Origin: Marinospirillum sp.
Lineage (GTDB): Bacteria > Pseudomonadota > Gammaproteobacteria > Pseudomonadales > Halomonadaceae
NCBI GenBank assembly: GCA_007119985.1
Contig: SKOQ01000190.1
Coordinates: forward strand, 1 to 13,043
Length of the DNA stretch: 13,043 nt
Reading direction: 5' to 3'
Shown piece by piece: positions 6,701-13,043 of this stretch. The notes under the pieces are model-generated. The model did not search any database, was not told the DNA's origin, and worked only from the letters and a program-made list of their open reading frames with translations. Position 1 is the first letter of the stretch, and every line of letters begins with the position of its first letter. A program made the translations under genes and the position numbers.

Positions 6701-7354
6701 CTAGTTTGCTCCTTGGTCTTTCATCGAGAGAGGCTGCGCCGAGAGTGCACCTTCAAGACGCTGTATTTTGGCCTCTAAGCGTTCCAGTTCTTGGCGCAGC
6801 GTAAAAAGCCCCGCCTCAGCCACATGCAGCTGATCGGCATTCATCAAAAGCTCGGCCTCATCCGCCACATAGAGATTCACATCCCGCTGCGCAGCTTGGG
6901 TGGCACGTCGACCAAACCCCATCAGATTTTTCAGCAATGCCCCGCCTTGGGCCATCACCGGACCAGCAAAGGGCAGCAGATGAAGCTGGGCGATCACGCG
7001 CTGCTGGGCTTCTTGGCTCAGTTGCTGCCATAAATCTTGGATCTGCTCAAATAAAGCGGTATCGCCGCCCATATCAACCTGGCGATTACGACCTTGAATT
7101 AAAGCGAGATAATCCAGAGGTGTCGCGCTCATCCAAGCCTCAACTTCTCTCTCTGTTTCACGCAGTAGGCTCAGCCCTTCGTTGGAGAAAACACACACCA
7201 AAGACCAGCCGAAAGGGCGCACTTCACAGCGCAGCGCACGGCCCGTAAGCTGCTGCCAAGTCTGCTCTGCGGCCAGAGATTGACTCCTCAGTTGTCGCAC
7301 AAGAGGATTCAAAACACCCTCTAGGGTGACCAAAGCGGATAAGGGAAGCGCCAT
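6701..7354 (-). CDS. ubiJ: Ubiquinone biosynthesis accessory factor UbiJ (SCP2 domain)
   Basis: A 217-residue protein with an N-terminal SCP2-type lipid-binding domain (about 5-120) and a C-terminal helical, coiled-coil-like segment (about 170-210, ELERLEAKIQRLEGAL). In E. coli, UbiJ with UbiK organises the soluble Ubi complex and binds polyprenyl intermediates. Sequence similarity in this family is weak, so the call rests on domain layout, length (E. coli about 200) and its fixed place between ubiE and ubiB. The frame is open to a GTG at 7402, but that lacks a ribosome site. The ATG at 7352-7354 has AAAGG eight bases upstream and gives the usual N terminus (MALPLSALVTLEGVLN). It ends directly against the ubiB GTG, suggesting coupled translation. 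Confidence 0.9.
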   Translation of the reverse strand: MALPLSALVTLEGVLNPLVRQLRSQSLAAEQTWQQLTGRALRCEVRPFGWSLVCVFSNEGLSLLRETEREVEAWMSATPLDYLALIQGRNRQVDMGGDTALFEQIQDLWQQLSQEAQQRVIAQLHLLPFAGPVMAQGGALLKNLMGFGRRATQAAQRDVNLYVADEAELLMNADQLHVAEAGLFTLRQELERLEAKIQRLEGALSAQPLSMKDQGAN

Positions 7355-7423
7355 AAGTCTGCCTTTATAAAAATCGATATTGCTCGATAAAACGGCCCAC
7401 ACCCAAATAACAAGGAGGGAGAG

Positions 7424-8200
7424 TTAATGCTTGATGCCGCGATGCAAAGCGACGACACCCGAAGTCATATTGTGATATTCGACTTCATCTAATCCAGCCG
7501 CCTCCATCATGCCTTTGAGCGTCTCTTGATCTGGGTGCATACGAATCGATTCAGCCAGATAGCGATAGGATTCGCTATCACCAGCAAAGAGCTTACCCAT
7601 CATCGGCAGCGCACTAAAGGAGTAGGCATCGTAGACCTTGCTCATCACTGGATTGGTCGGTTTGGAAAACTCTAATACCAATAGGCGTCCACCCGGCTTT
7701 AAAATACGCGTCATATCGCGCAGCGCCTTGTCTTTATCGGTGACGTTACGCAAGCCAAAAGCAATGGTGATGACATCAAAATAGTGATCAGGAAAAGGCA
7801 GCTGTTCCGCATTCGCTTGGACAAAACGAATATTGCCAGCATAGCCTCGATCAAGTAAGCGATCTCGCCCTACGGTCAGCATCGAGGCATTAATATCAGC
7901 CAAGACCACCTCGCCTGTTTCTCCCACCAGACGCGAAAACTGCATGGTGAGATCGCCCGTCCCCCCTGCAATATCTAAAATGCGCTGACCAGGGCGGGCA
8001 CCGGAGAGCTCAATCGTGAACTTTTTCCACAAACGATGGATGCCCATCGACATCATATCGTTCATAAAATCATACTTGCTGGCGACAGAATCAAAAACGC
8101 CAGCCACGCGCTTTTTCTTTTCATTGCGTGGGACTTGCTGATAACCAAAATCGATCGTTTCTTGGTCTGGCTGCTGCTGCGGTGTGGTTTTATTGCTCAT
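7424..8200 (-). CDS. ubiE: Ubiquinone/menaquinone C-methyltransferase UbiE
   Basis: A 258-residue SAM-dependent methyltransferase that methylates the benzoquinol ring (and demethylmenaquinol where made). The N terminus carries [20 protein letters not shown] and [20 protein letters not shown], diagnostic of UbiE. SAM motif I is [10 protein letters not shown] at about 75-84, with the acidic end of the next strand at VVLADIN. Later blocks [40 protein letters not shown] and [12 protein letters not shown] closely match the E. coli enzyme. Its ATG overlaps the DUF971 stop as ATGA (8200-8197). It is followed after 69 bases by ubiJ. Length and all motifs are intact, so function is not in doubt. Confidence 0.98.
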   Translation of the reverse strand: MSNKTTPQQQPDQETIDFGYQQVPRNEKKKRVAGVFDSVASKYDFMNDMMSMGIHRLWKKFTIELSGARPGQRILDIAGGTGDLTMQFSRLVGETGEVVLADINASMLTVGRDRLLDRGYAGNIRFVQANAEQLPFPDHYFDVITIAFGLRNVTDKDKALRDMTRILKPGGRLLVLEFSKPTNPVMSKVYDAYSFSALPMMGKLFAGDSESYRYLAESIRMHPDQETLKGMMEAAGLDEVEYHNMTSGVVALHRGIKH

Positions 8201-8589
8201 GATTTTCTTCCTGCATCGACAGCCAAGGGAATGAGCCGTGGCTCACGCTGCGCCCCTGCGGCTTGGAGTTGATCAAGGTAATCTTGCCAAAGACGCGTTT
8301 GATTCTGCGCTAAATACCACAAATAATCCCAACTGAATAAACCTGAATCATGACCATCATCAAAAAAGAGCTTAAGCGCATAACGGCCCACTGGCTCGAT
8401 TTTCCAAATGCGGACATCCTTCTTTTCGACCTGTAAGACAGGCTGACCATGCCCCTGCACTTCCGCTGAGGGGGATAAAACCCGCAGCAATTCGGCAGAC
8501 AGGACGGCTTGCCTCTCATCGGCATAGGTCAACTCAAGTTCAGCGCGGCTTTGGCGATAGTTAATCTTCTGCGGTTGGGGGGCAGACAT
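8197..8589 (-). CDS. DUF971 (GBBH-like N-terminal domain) protein
   Basis: A small soluble protein of 130 residues with the start chosen here. It is a single DUF971 domain, related to the N-terminal domain of gamma-butyrobetaine hydroxylase and to the C-terminal domain of the Fe-S carrier HCF101. Visible hallmarks are [18 protein letters not shown], then the Val-Gly-Arg-Tyr-Ala-Leu and [15 protein letters not shown] blocks. No Cys is present, so the zinc site of the eukaryotic domain is not formed. Biochemical function is unknown; an Fe-S or quinone link is speculative. The longer frame beginning with a GTG at 8655 would start inside the hslU terminator. The ATG at 8587-8589 with GGAG eight bases upstream is preferred. 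It overlaps ubiE by ATGA, tying its expression to ubiquinone genes; in Pseudomonas the homologue sits after hslU. Confidence 0.9.
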   Translation of the reverse strand: MSAPQPQKINYRQSRAELELTYADERQAVLSAELLRVLSPSAEVQGHGQPVLQVEKKDVRIWKIEPVGRYALKLFFDDGHDSGLFSWDYLWYLAQNQTRLWQDYLDQLQAAGAQREPRLIPLAVDAGRKS

Positions 8590-8625
8590 CCAGGCGACTC
8601 CAATCAGCGGCGGTGACACGCCATC

Positions 8626-8661
8626 ACAAAAAAAGAGGCTGAATGCGCAAGGCACTCAGCC
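8626..8661 (-). terminator. Strong intrinsic terminator after hslU
   Basis: On the minus strand GGCTGAGTGC (8661-8652) pairs with GCATTCAGCC (8646-8637) across a 5-base loop, a 10-bp stem with a single G-U pair. It is followed at once by TCTTTTTTTG. It begins 8 bases after the hslU TAA. It closes the argS-ftsN-hslVU run and rules out the upstream GTG of the DUF971 frame as a sensible start. Confidence 0.9.
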
Positions 8662-8669
8662 AGTTCAGG

Positions 8670-9998
8670 TTAGAGAATATAACGTGAGAGATCTTGGTTT
8701 TTGACCAGATCCGCCAGCTGTTGATTCACATAGGCGGCATCCACCACCAAACGGCCATCGAGCTGATCCGTCTGGTAGCTGGCTTCTTCAAGCAGGCGTT
8801 CCATCACGGTGTGCAAGCGGCGCGCACCGATATTGTCGGTATTCTCGTTCACTTCATAGGCCAGCTGCGCAATACGCTCAATGCCATCCTCAGTGAAGCT
8901 CAATTCCACGCCCTCGGTCGCCATCAGCGCAGAGGCTTGGCGCGTTAAAGAGGCATTAGGCTCAGTCAGAATACGGCGGAAGTCTTCTGGTGTCAGGGCC
9001 TTCAGTTCTACACGGATCGGCAAACGCCCTTGTAGTTCAGGAATCAGATCAGATGGCTTGGCGAGATGGAAAGCACCTGAAGCAATAAACAGGATATGGT
9101 CTGTTTTGACCATGCCATATTTAGTGGTCACGGTGCAGCCTTCGATCAGTGGCAGCAGATCACGCTGCACCCCTTCGCGTGAGACATCGCTGCCCCCGCT
9201 CTGCTCACCACGCTTGCACACCTTATCCAGTTCGTCCAAAAAGACAATGCCGTTTTGCTCGACCAGATCTACAGCTTCACGCTTCAGCTCTTCTTCATTG
9301 ATCAAGCGAGCCGCTTCTTCATCACGAATCATCTTGTAAGCATCGCGAATTTTGAGCGTGCGCCGCTTACGTTTTTCTTGGCCAAGACTAGAGAAAAGGC
9401 TCTGCAGCTGCTGAGTCATTTCTTCCATGCCGGGTGGCGACATGATCTCCACGCCGATCTGAGGGCCGGCGACATCGATCTCGATTTCTTTATCATCCAG
9501 CTGGCCTTCACGCAGTTTTTTGCGAAAGATCTGCCGCGTGCTGGATTCTTCTGTTTCTTGCAGCTGTCCCTGTGCATCGCGTGCAGGTGGCAACAAGGCA
9601 TCCAGAACACGGTCTTCAGCCGCATCTTCAGCGCGATCACGGTTTTTGCTGATCGCCTCTTCACGCAGCATCTTGACTGCGGATTCGGTGAGATCACGCA
9701 CGATGGTCTCAACATCACGACCAACATAGCCCACCTCGGTGAACTTGGTCGCTTCAACCTTGATAAAGGGCGCACGAGCCAGCTTGGCCAGACGACGCGC
9801 AATTTCAGTTTTACCAACACCTGTCGGGCCGATCATCAGAATATTCTTGGGTGTCACTTCGGCACGCAACTCAGGCTCAAGCTGCATCCGGCGCCAGCGA
9901 TTACGCAGGGCGATTGCAACAGAACGCTTGGCTTCAGCCTGGCCAACAATAAAGCGATCCAGCTCACTGACAATTTCTCTTGGGGTCATATTGCTCAT
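8670..9998 (-). CDS. hslU: ATP-dependent protease ATPase subunit HslU
   Basis: The AAA+ unfoldase of the HslUV (ClpYQ) protease, 442 residues, the usual length. It recognises and unfolds substrates and feeds them into the HslV chamber. Visible features are Walker A GPTGVGKT at about 57-64, the pore loop GYVG at about 89-92, the intermediate I-domain at about 105-240, Walker B as [10 protein letters not shown] near 250, sensor-type residues around LFIASGAFH, and the Arg of [14 protein letters not shown] in the C-terminal small domain. The C terminus SRYIL has the conserved tail that inserts into HslV. Its ATG overlaps the hslV stop as ATGA, and GGAG lies five bases upstream, so the first of two nearby Met codons is preferred. 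A strong terminator follows. Confidence 0.98.
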   Translation of the reverse strand: MSNMTPREIVSELDRFIVGQAEAKRSVAIALRNRWRRMQLEPELRAEVTPKNILMIGPTGVGKTEIARRLAKLARAPFIKVEATKFTEVGYVGRDVETIVRDLTESAVKMLREEAISKNRDRAEDAAEDRVLDALLPPARDAQGQLQETEESSTRQIFRKKLREGQLDDKEIEIDVAGPQIGVEIMSPPGMEEMTQQLQSLFSSLGQEKRKRRTLKIRDAYKMIRDEEAARLINEEELKREAVDLVEQNGIVFLDELDKVCKRGEQSGGSDVSREGVQRDLLPLIEGCTVTTKYGMVKTDHILFIASGAFHLAKPSDLIPELQGRLPIRVELKALTPEDFRRILTEPNASLTRQASALMATEGVELSFTEDGIERIAQLAYEVNENTDNIGARRLHTVMERLLEEASYQTDQLDGRLVVDAAYVNQQLADLVKNQDLSRYIL

Positions 9999-10522
9999 GC
10001 TGGCTCCAAACCTTCAATAGTGATCTGATGATTGGTAAAGACGCAGATATCACCGGCAAGCTGTAAACTTTTCTCAACGATGTCACGCGCAGAAAGATCG
10101 GTGTTCTCTAATAGTGCCCGTGCCGAGGCCAGAGCATAGTTGCCTCCGGAGCCAATCGCGAGGACACCATGCTCGGGTTCGACCACATCACCAGTCCCAC
10201 TGATGCAGAGGGTGGCAGTTTCATCGGCGACAACAAGCATGGCTTCTAAACGACGCAAGGCGCGATCCGTCCGCCAATCTTTGGCCATCTCGACTGCGGC
10301 ACGCACCAGCTGACCATGATGCTTTTCAAGCTGGGCTTCAAAGCGCTCAAATAGAGTGAAGGCATCGGCCGTGCCTCCGGCAAAACCAGCGAGAATTTTA
10401 TCGTGATAGAGGCGACGCACTTTACGCGCATTGCCCTTCATCACCGTGTTGCCCAGTGAGACCTGGCCATCTCCTCCGAGCACAACTTGGTTATCCCGTC
10501 TCACACAGACGATTGTGGTCAT
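9995..10522 (-). CDS. hslV: ATP-dependent protease peptidase subunit HslV
   Basis: The proteasome-beta-like peptidase of the HslUV complex, 175 residues, cytoplasmic and dodecameric in known members. The catalytic nucleophile is the Thr that becomes residue 1 after removal of the initiator Met: the sequence begins [20 protein letters not shown], the family signature. Lys of [11 protein letters not shown] and the [17 protein letters not shown] block supply the rest of the active-site region. ISGTGDV and [16 protein letters not shown] complete the typical C-terminal half. The ATG has GGAG seven bases upstream and lies 14 bases from the stop of the SPOR gene, so the two are probably cotranscribed. 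It overlaps hslU by ATGA. There is no sign of truncation. Confidence 0.98.
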   Translation of the reverse strand: MTTIVCVRRDNQVVLGGDGQVSLGNTVMKGNARKVRRLYHDKILAGFAGGTADAFTLFERFEAQLEKHHGQLVRAAVEMAKDWRTDRALRRLEAMLVVADETATLCISGTGDVVEPEHGVLAIGSGGNYALASARALLENTDLSARDIVEKSLQLAGDICVFTNHQITIEGLEPA

Positions 10523-10536
10523 TTTTTTCTCCGTTG

Positions 10537-11220
10537 CTACTGAGTCGAGGTTGCTGCACTGGGGGCGACCTCAGTCGGCTCATCCCGCAAGCGCAACAAC
10601 ATAAATTCGATACCGGCACGCGCCAGTTGATCCTGAGCCCGTGCCATAAGGCGGCGGTCTTGCCAAGGGCCGATCTGCACACGATGCCAGATCCCCCCTG
10701 TCGCCGTTTCTACGGCCTGAATGTGGATCTGCTCAAAACCGAGTGTGACCAGTCGCGCTTCTAGGCGCTGGGCATCCTGCAGCTGACGAAACGAGCCCAC
10801 CTGCAGCATAAAGCGCGGCGCGCTGGTCGCATCACGCGGTGTTGATTGATAGGCTTCTACTGTGGGAGCGATGACTTCCACCTCTGGCAGCAGCGTATAA
10901 AAATCAAAGCGTGGTGGGCTTGAGACCGCTGTTGGGGCTGGCTCTGACTCCGGCGTGCGGGTCAAACCCTCGGTATCAAAAACAGCTTCATGGCGCTCAA
11001 GCACTTCTGGCAGAGGAGAAGCAGGCTCAGAGCTGGCGATCAACACACCGATCAGCAAACCCAACACGCCGCCGCCAATCAACCATCCCCATCCAGGCAA
11101 CAGGCTCCAAAAATCGGCGGCTGCTGGAGAGGGCGTTACGACCGGAGGCGCCGTGGGTGTCGCGCTGCGCATCGATTCAGCAGGACGTTTTCTTTGCCGA
11201 CTCGCAAAATCTTGTGCCAT
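10537..11220 (-). CDS. ftsN: SPOR-domain cell division protein, FtsN-like
   Basis: A 227-residue bitopic inner-membrane protein. The cytoplasmic start [13 protein letters not shown] is basic and resembles the FtsA-interacting N terminus of FtsN. A Gly/Leu-rich membrane helix spans about 45-62. A Pro/Glu-rich periplasmic linker contains [11 protein letters not shown] at 106-116, a short motif common in SPOR proteins of this type. The SPOR domain (about 135-212: [21 protein letters not shown]) is expected to bind denuded septal peptidoglycan. The frame is open to 11256, but the ATG at 11218-11220 has GGAG seven bases upstream and gives the standard N terminus. Position between argS and hslV is the ftsN place in Pseudomonas-like genomes. 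Whether it is the essential FtsN or another SPOR protein cannot be told from sequence alone. Confidence 0.85.
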   Translation of the reverse strand: MAQDFASRQRKRPAESMRSATPTAPPVVTPSPAAADFWSLLPGWGWLIGGGVLGLLIGVLIASSEPASPLPEVLERHEAVFDTEGLTRTPESEPAPTAVSSPPRFDFYTLLPEVEVIAPTVEAYQSTPRDATSAPRFMLQVGSFRQLQDAQRLEARLVTLGFEQIHIQAVETATGGIWHRVQIGPWQDRRLMARAQDQLARAGIEFMLLRLRDEPTEVAPSAATSTQ

Positions 11221-11265
11221 TTTTCTTCTCCGGAAACATCCGTTTTGATCTACCACTTCCTCGCA

Positions 11266-11297
11266 AGACCCTGGTCACACAACAGAGATCAGGGCCT
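11266..11297 (-). repeat. Imperfect hairpin in the argS-ftsN spacer
   Basis: Just past the argS TAA, CCCTGATC pairs with GACCAGGG on the minus strand with one A-C mismatch, and extends by up to three pairs around a 10-base loop. No T tract follows, so it is unlikely to be an efficient intrinsic terminator. It might attenuate or pause transcription into ftsN-hslVU. Confidence 0.3.
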
Positions 11298-11308
11298 GCA
11301 TCATCACT

Positions 11309-13006
11309 TTACATCTGCTCAGGCGCACTGACACCTAACAAACCCAGTCCCTGCGCCAAGACCTGACGCGTTGCAGCCGCCAAGGCCAAGCGCGCTGTAC
11401 GCACGGCAGCATCTTCAACCAAAAACTGCTGCGCATTGTACCAAGAGTGGGTCGCAGCCGCTAAATCACGCAGGTATTGGGCCATTTGATGCGGCTCAAG
11501 TTCCGTTGCGGCACGCGCCAGCGTTTCTGGGAAGCGGGCCAGCCACTTCAGCAACTGCTGTTCTTGCTCGCTGACCAAGGTTTCAAGCACAGGCTCGGCT
11601 TCAGCGAGAGACCAGCGATAGCCCTTGTCTTCAGCCTGTCGCGCGACACTGCATAAACGCGCATGCGCATACTGGATGTAGTAGACCGGATTCTCATTCG
11701 ATTGCGAACGCGCCAGATCGATATCAAAAGTCAGCTGAGAGGTGGCCGCGCGGGCAGCAAGGAAGAAGCGCGTGGCATCACAGCCCACTTCATCAATTAA
11801 ATCACGCAGGGTGACATAACTGCCCGCACGCTTGGAGATTTTGACTTCTTCACCCGAACGCATCACCGTGACCATTTGGTGCAGCACATAATCCGGCCAA
11901 CCTTGGGGAATATTTTCACCCAAGGCTTGCAAGCCAGCCCGCACACGCGTAATCGTGGAGTGGTGATCTGCACCCTGCTCGTTAATCACCTTAGTGAAGC
12001 CACGCTGCCATTTATTCAAGTGGTAGGCGACGTCTGGCACAAAATAAGTGTAGCCACCATCGGTTTTGCGCATTACGCGGTCTTTGTCATCGCCAAAATC
12101 CGTGGTGCGTAACCAGAGTGCGCCACCTTCTTCGTAGGTGTAACCCTGCTGAATCAAACGCTGCACCGTTTCTTCTACCCGACCCTCGGCGTAAAGAGAG
12201 GATTCGAGGAAGTAACGATCAAACTGAACGCCAAAAGCTTGTAGATCCAAATCCTGCTCACGACGCAAAAAGGCCACTGCAAAGCGACGAATCGCGTCAA
12301 GATCCTCAGGATCAGCCGCACCGGTGACCTGCTGATCATCTGCCGTGATGGTTTCTTTGGCCAGATAAGCCACTGCGACATCTTGAATATAAGCACCGCG
12401 ATAACCATCGGCAGGCCAGCTGGGATCATCTGGACCTAAGCCTTTGACCCGCGCCTGAACAGACAGCGCCAGATTGTTGATTTGCGCCCCAGCATCGTTG
12501 TAATAAAATTCGCGTGTCACGTCCCAGCCCGTGGCTTCCAACAGGCGGCAGAGGCAATCGCCTATCGCGGCACCTCGGCCATGACCGATATGTAAAGGGC
12601 CAGTTGGGTTGGCGGAAACAAACTCAACTTGTACTTTTTGTCCTTGACCTTGCTGACCGAGGCCAAACTGCGCGCCCTCGTTCAGAATTCGCGGCACGAT
12701 GGCACTTAACGCATCCTGCGCCAGAAAAAAGTTAATAAAGCCAGGGCCCGCAATCTCCATTTTTGAAACTGCTTTGCCAAGCTCAGGCTGAGCCTGCAAA
12801 CGCGCTACCAATAAGTTGGCTAAATCGCGTGGCTTTTGACCCGCAGCCTTTGCACCCGCCAAGGCCAGATTGGTGGCCAAATCGCCATGTGCCTTGTCTT
12901 TGGTATTATCGAGCTGCAATGTCGGAGAAAAATCAGCGGGGAAGACACCCTCAGCTTGGAGGGCTTCAACCAGCTGCTGGAGCTGAGCGAGAATCAAATC
13001 TTTCAT
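11309..13006 (-). CDS. argS: Arginyl-tRNA synthetase
   Basis: Class I aminoacyl-tRNA synthetase that charges tRNA-Arg with arginine in the cytoplasm; 565 residues, within the normal range. The N-terminal Add-1 domain (about 1-105) contains the family-typical DLATNLAL. The Rossmann core shows [19 protein letters not shown] with the HIGH motif at 139-142, FYYNDAG near 167-173, and [12 protein letters not shown] at 389-400 in the KMSKS position. The C-terminal helical DALR anticodon-binding domain (about 450-565) ends in [11 protein letters not shown], the usual ending. The ATG at 13004-13006 has AAGG about nine bases upstream. The promoter is not resolved: only 37 bases of upstream sequence lie in the window and none looks like a clear -10. 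The ftsN gene follows after about 90 bases. Confidence 0.98.
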   Translation of the reverse strand: MKDLILAQLQQLVEALQAEGVFPADFSPTLQLDNTKDKAHGDLATNLALAGAKAAGQKPRDLANLLVARLQAQPELGKAVSKMEIAGPGFINFFLAQDALSAIVPRILNEGAQFGLGQQGQGQKVQVEFVSANPTGPLHIGHGRGAAIGDCLCRLLEATGWDVTREFYYNDAGAQINNLALSVQARVKGLGPDDPSWPADGYRGAYIQDVAVAYLAKETITADDQQVTGAADPEDLDAIRRFAVAFLRREQDLDLQAFGVQFDRYFLESSLYAEGRVEETVQRLIQQGYTYEEGGALWLRTTDFGDDKDRVMRKTDGGYTYFVPDVAYHLNKWQRGFTKVINEQGADHHSTITRVRAGLQALGENIPQGWPDYVLHQMVTVMRSGEEVKISKRAGSYVTLRDLIDEVGCDATRFFLAARAATSQLTFDIDLARSQSNENPVYYIQYAHARLCSVARQAEDKGYRWSLAEAEPVLETLVSEQEQQLLKWLARFPETLARAATELEPHQMAQYLRDLAAATHSWYNAQQFLVEDAAVRTARLALAAATRQVLAQGLGLLGVSAPEQM

Positions 13007-13043
13007 CAGTGGGGCCTTGCGCTAAAGAGTGAAACGTCAAAAG

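Noticed and set aside
8590..8655. Longer DUF971 frame starting with GTG at 8655
   Set aside because: The start falls inside the stem of the hslU terminator, while the ATG at 8589 has a well-spaced GGAG and gives the usual family length.
9255..10028. A 257-codon plus-strand open frame opposite hslU/hslV
   Set aside because: It is antisense to two near-consensus genes, has no recognisable domain or ribosome site context, and is an expected by-product of the codon use of the genes beneath it.
1..13043. CRISPR arrays, insertion sequences, tRNA or rRNA genes, or prophage remains
   Set aside because: No spaced direct repeats, terminal inverted repeats with a transposase, cloverleaf-like sequence or rRNA-like stretches were seen; the coding regions are all accounted for by chromosomal genes.

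Overview
The window is a gammaproteobacterial chromosome segment at roughly 50% GC by eye. Every gene supported here lies on the minus strand, so the biological reading order runs from base 13043 down to base 1. The gene order argS - ftsN-like SPOR gene - hslV - hslU - DUF971 gene - ubiE - ubiJ - ubiB - hisE - tatA - tatB - tatC matches, from memory, the Pseudomonas order around argS/hslVU/ubiEJB/hisIE/tatABC. Two things differ: no pha cluster separates the DUF971 gene from ubiE, and hisI is missing next to hisE. Proteins such as UbiE, UbiB, TatA and TatB look close to their gammaproteobacterial counterparts. A Pseudomonadales/Oceanospirillales-type host is the best guess, but the genus cannot be fixed from the sequence.

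Layout. Bases 13006-9995 carry arginyl-tRNA synthetase, a membrane-anchored SPOR-domain division protein at the ftsN position, and the HslV peptidase with its HslU ATPase. HslV and HslU overlap by ATGA, and a strong intrinsic terminator follows hslU. Bases 8589-5063 carry a DUF971 protein overlapping ubiE by ATGA, then ubiJ and ubiB: a methyltransferase, a lipid-binding accessory protein and an atypical kinase/ATPase of ubiquinone synthesis. Bases 4960-3123 carry hisE and the complete Tat translocase (tatA, tatB, tatC; tatB/tatC overlap by ATGA). The tatC-distal spacer (3122-2929) is dense in inverted repeats and holds a probable terminator followed by an extended -10 promoter.

Bases 2928-60 are the accessory part: two tandem paralogues of a stand-alone metallo-beta-lactamase-fold protein, followed after 27 bases by an HD-GYP-type protein. 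Both paralogues carry a flavodiiron-like ligand set (His-x-Asp-x-Asp, His, Asp, His) but no flavodoxin or rubredoxin domain, resembling the oxygen-binding diiron protein (ODP) group. The HD-GYP protein has lost its namesake HD dyad (Thr-Cys instead) while keeping the GYP block. The three genes look like one transcription unit. Their likely role, an O2- or NO-responsive diiron sensor pair feeding a non-catalytic cyclic-di-GMP-type output protein, is inference and is the part of the window most worth following up. The rest is ordinary core-genome content.
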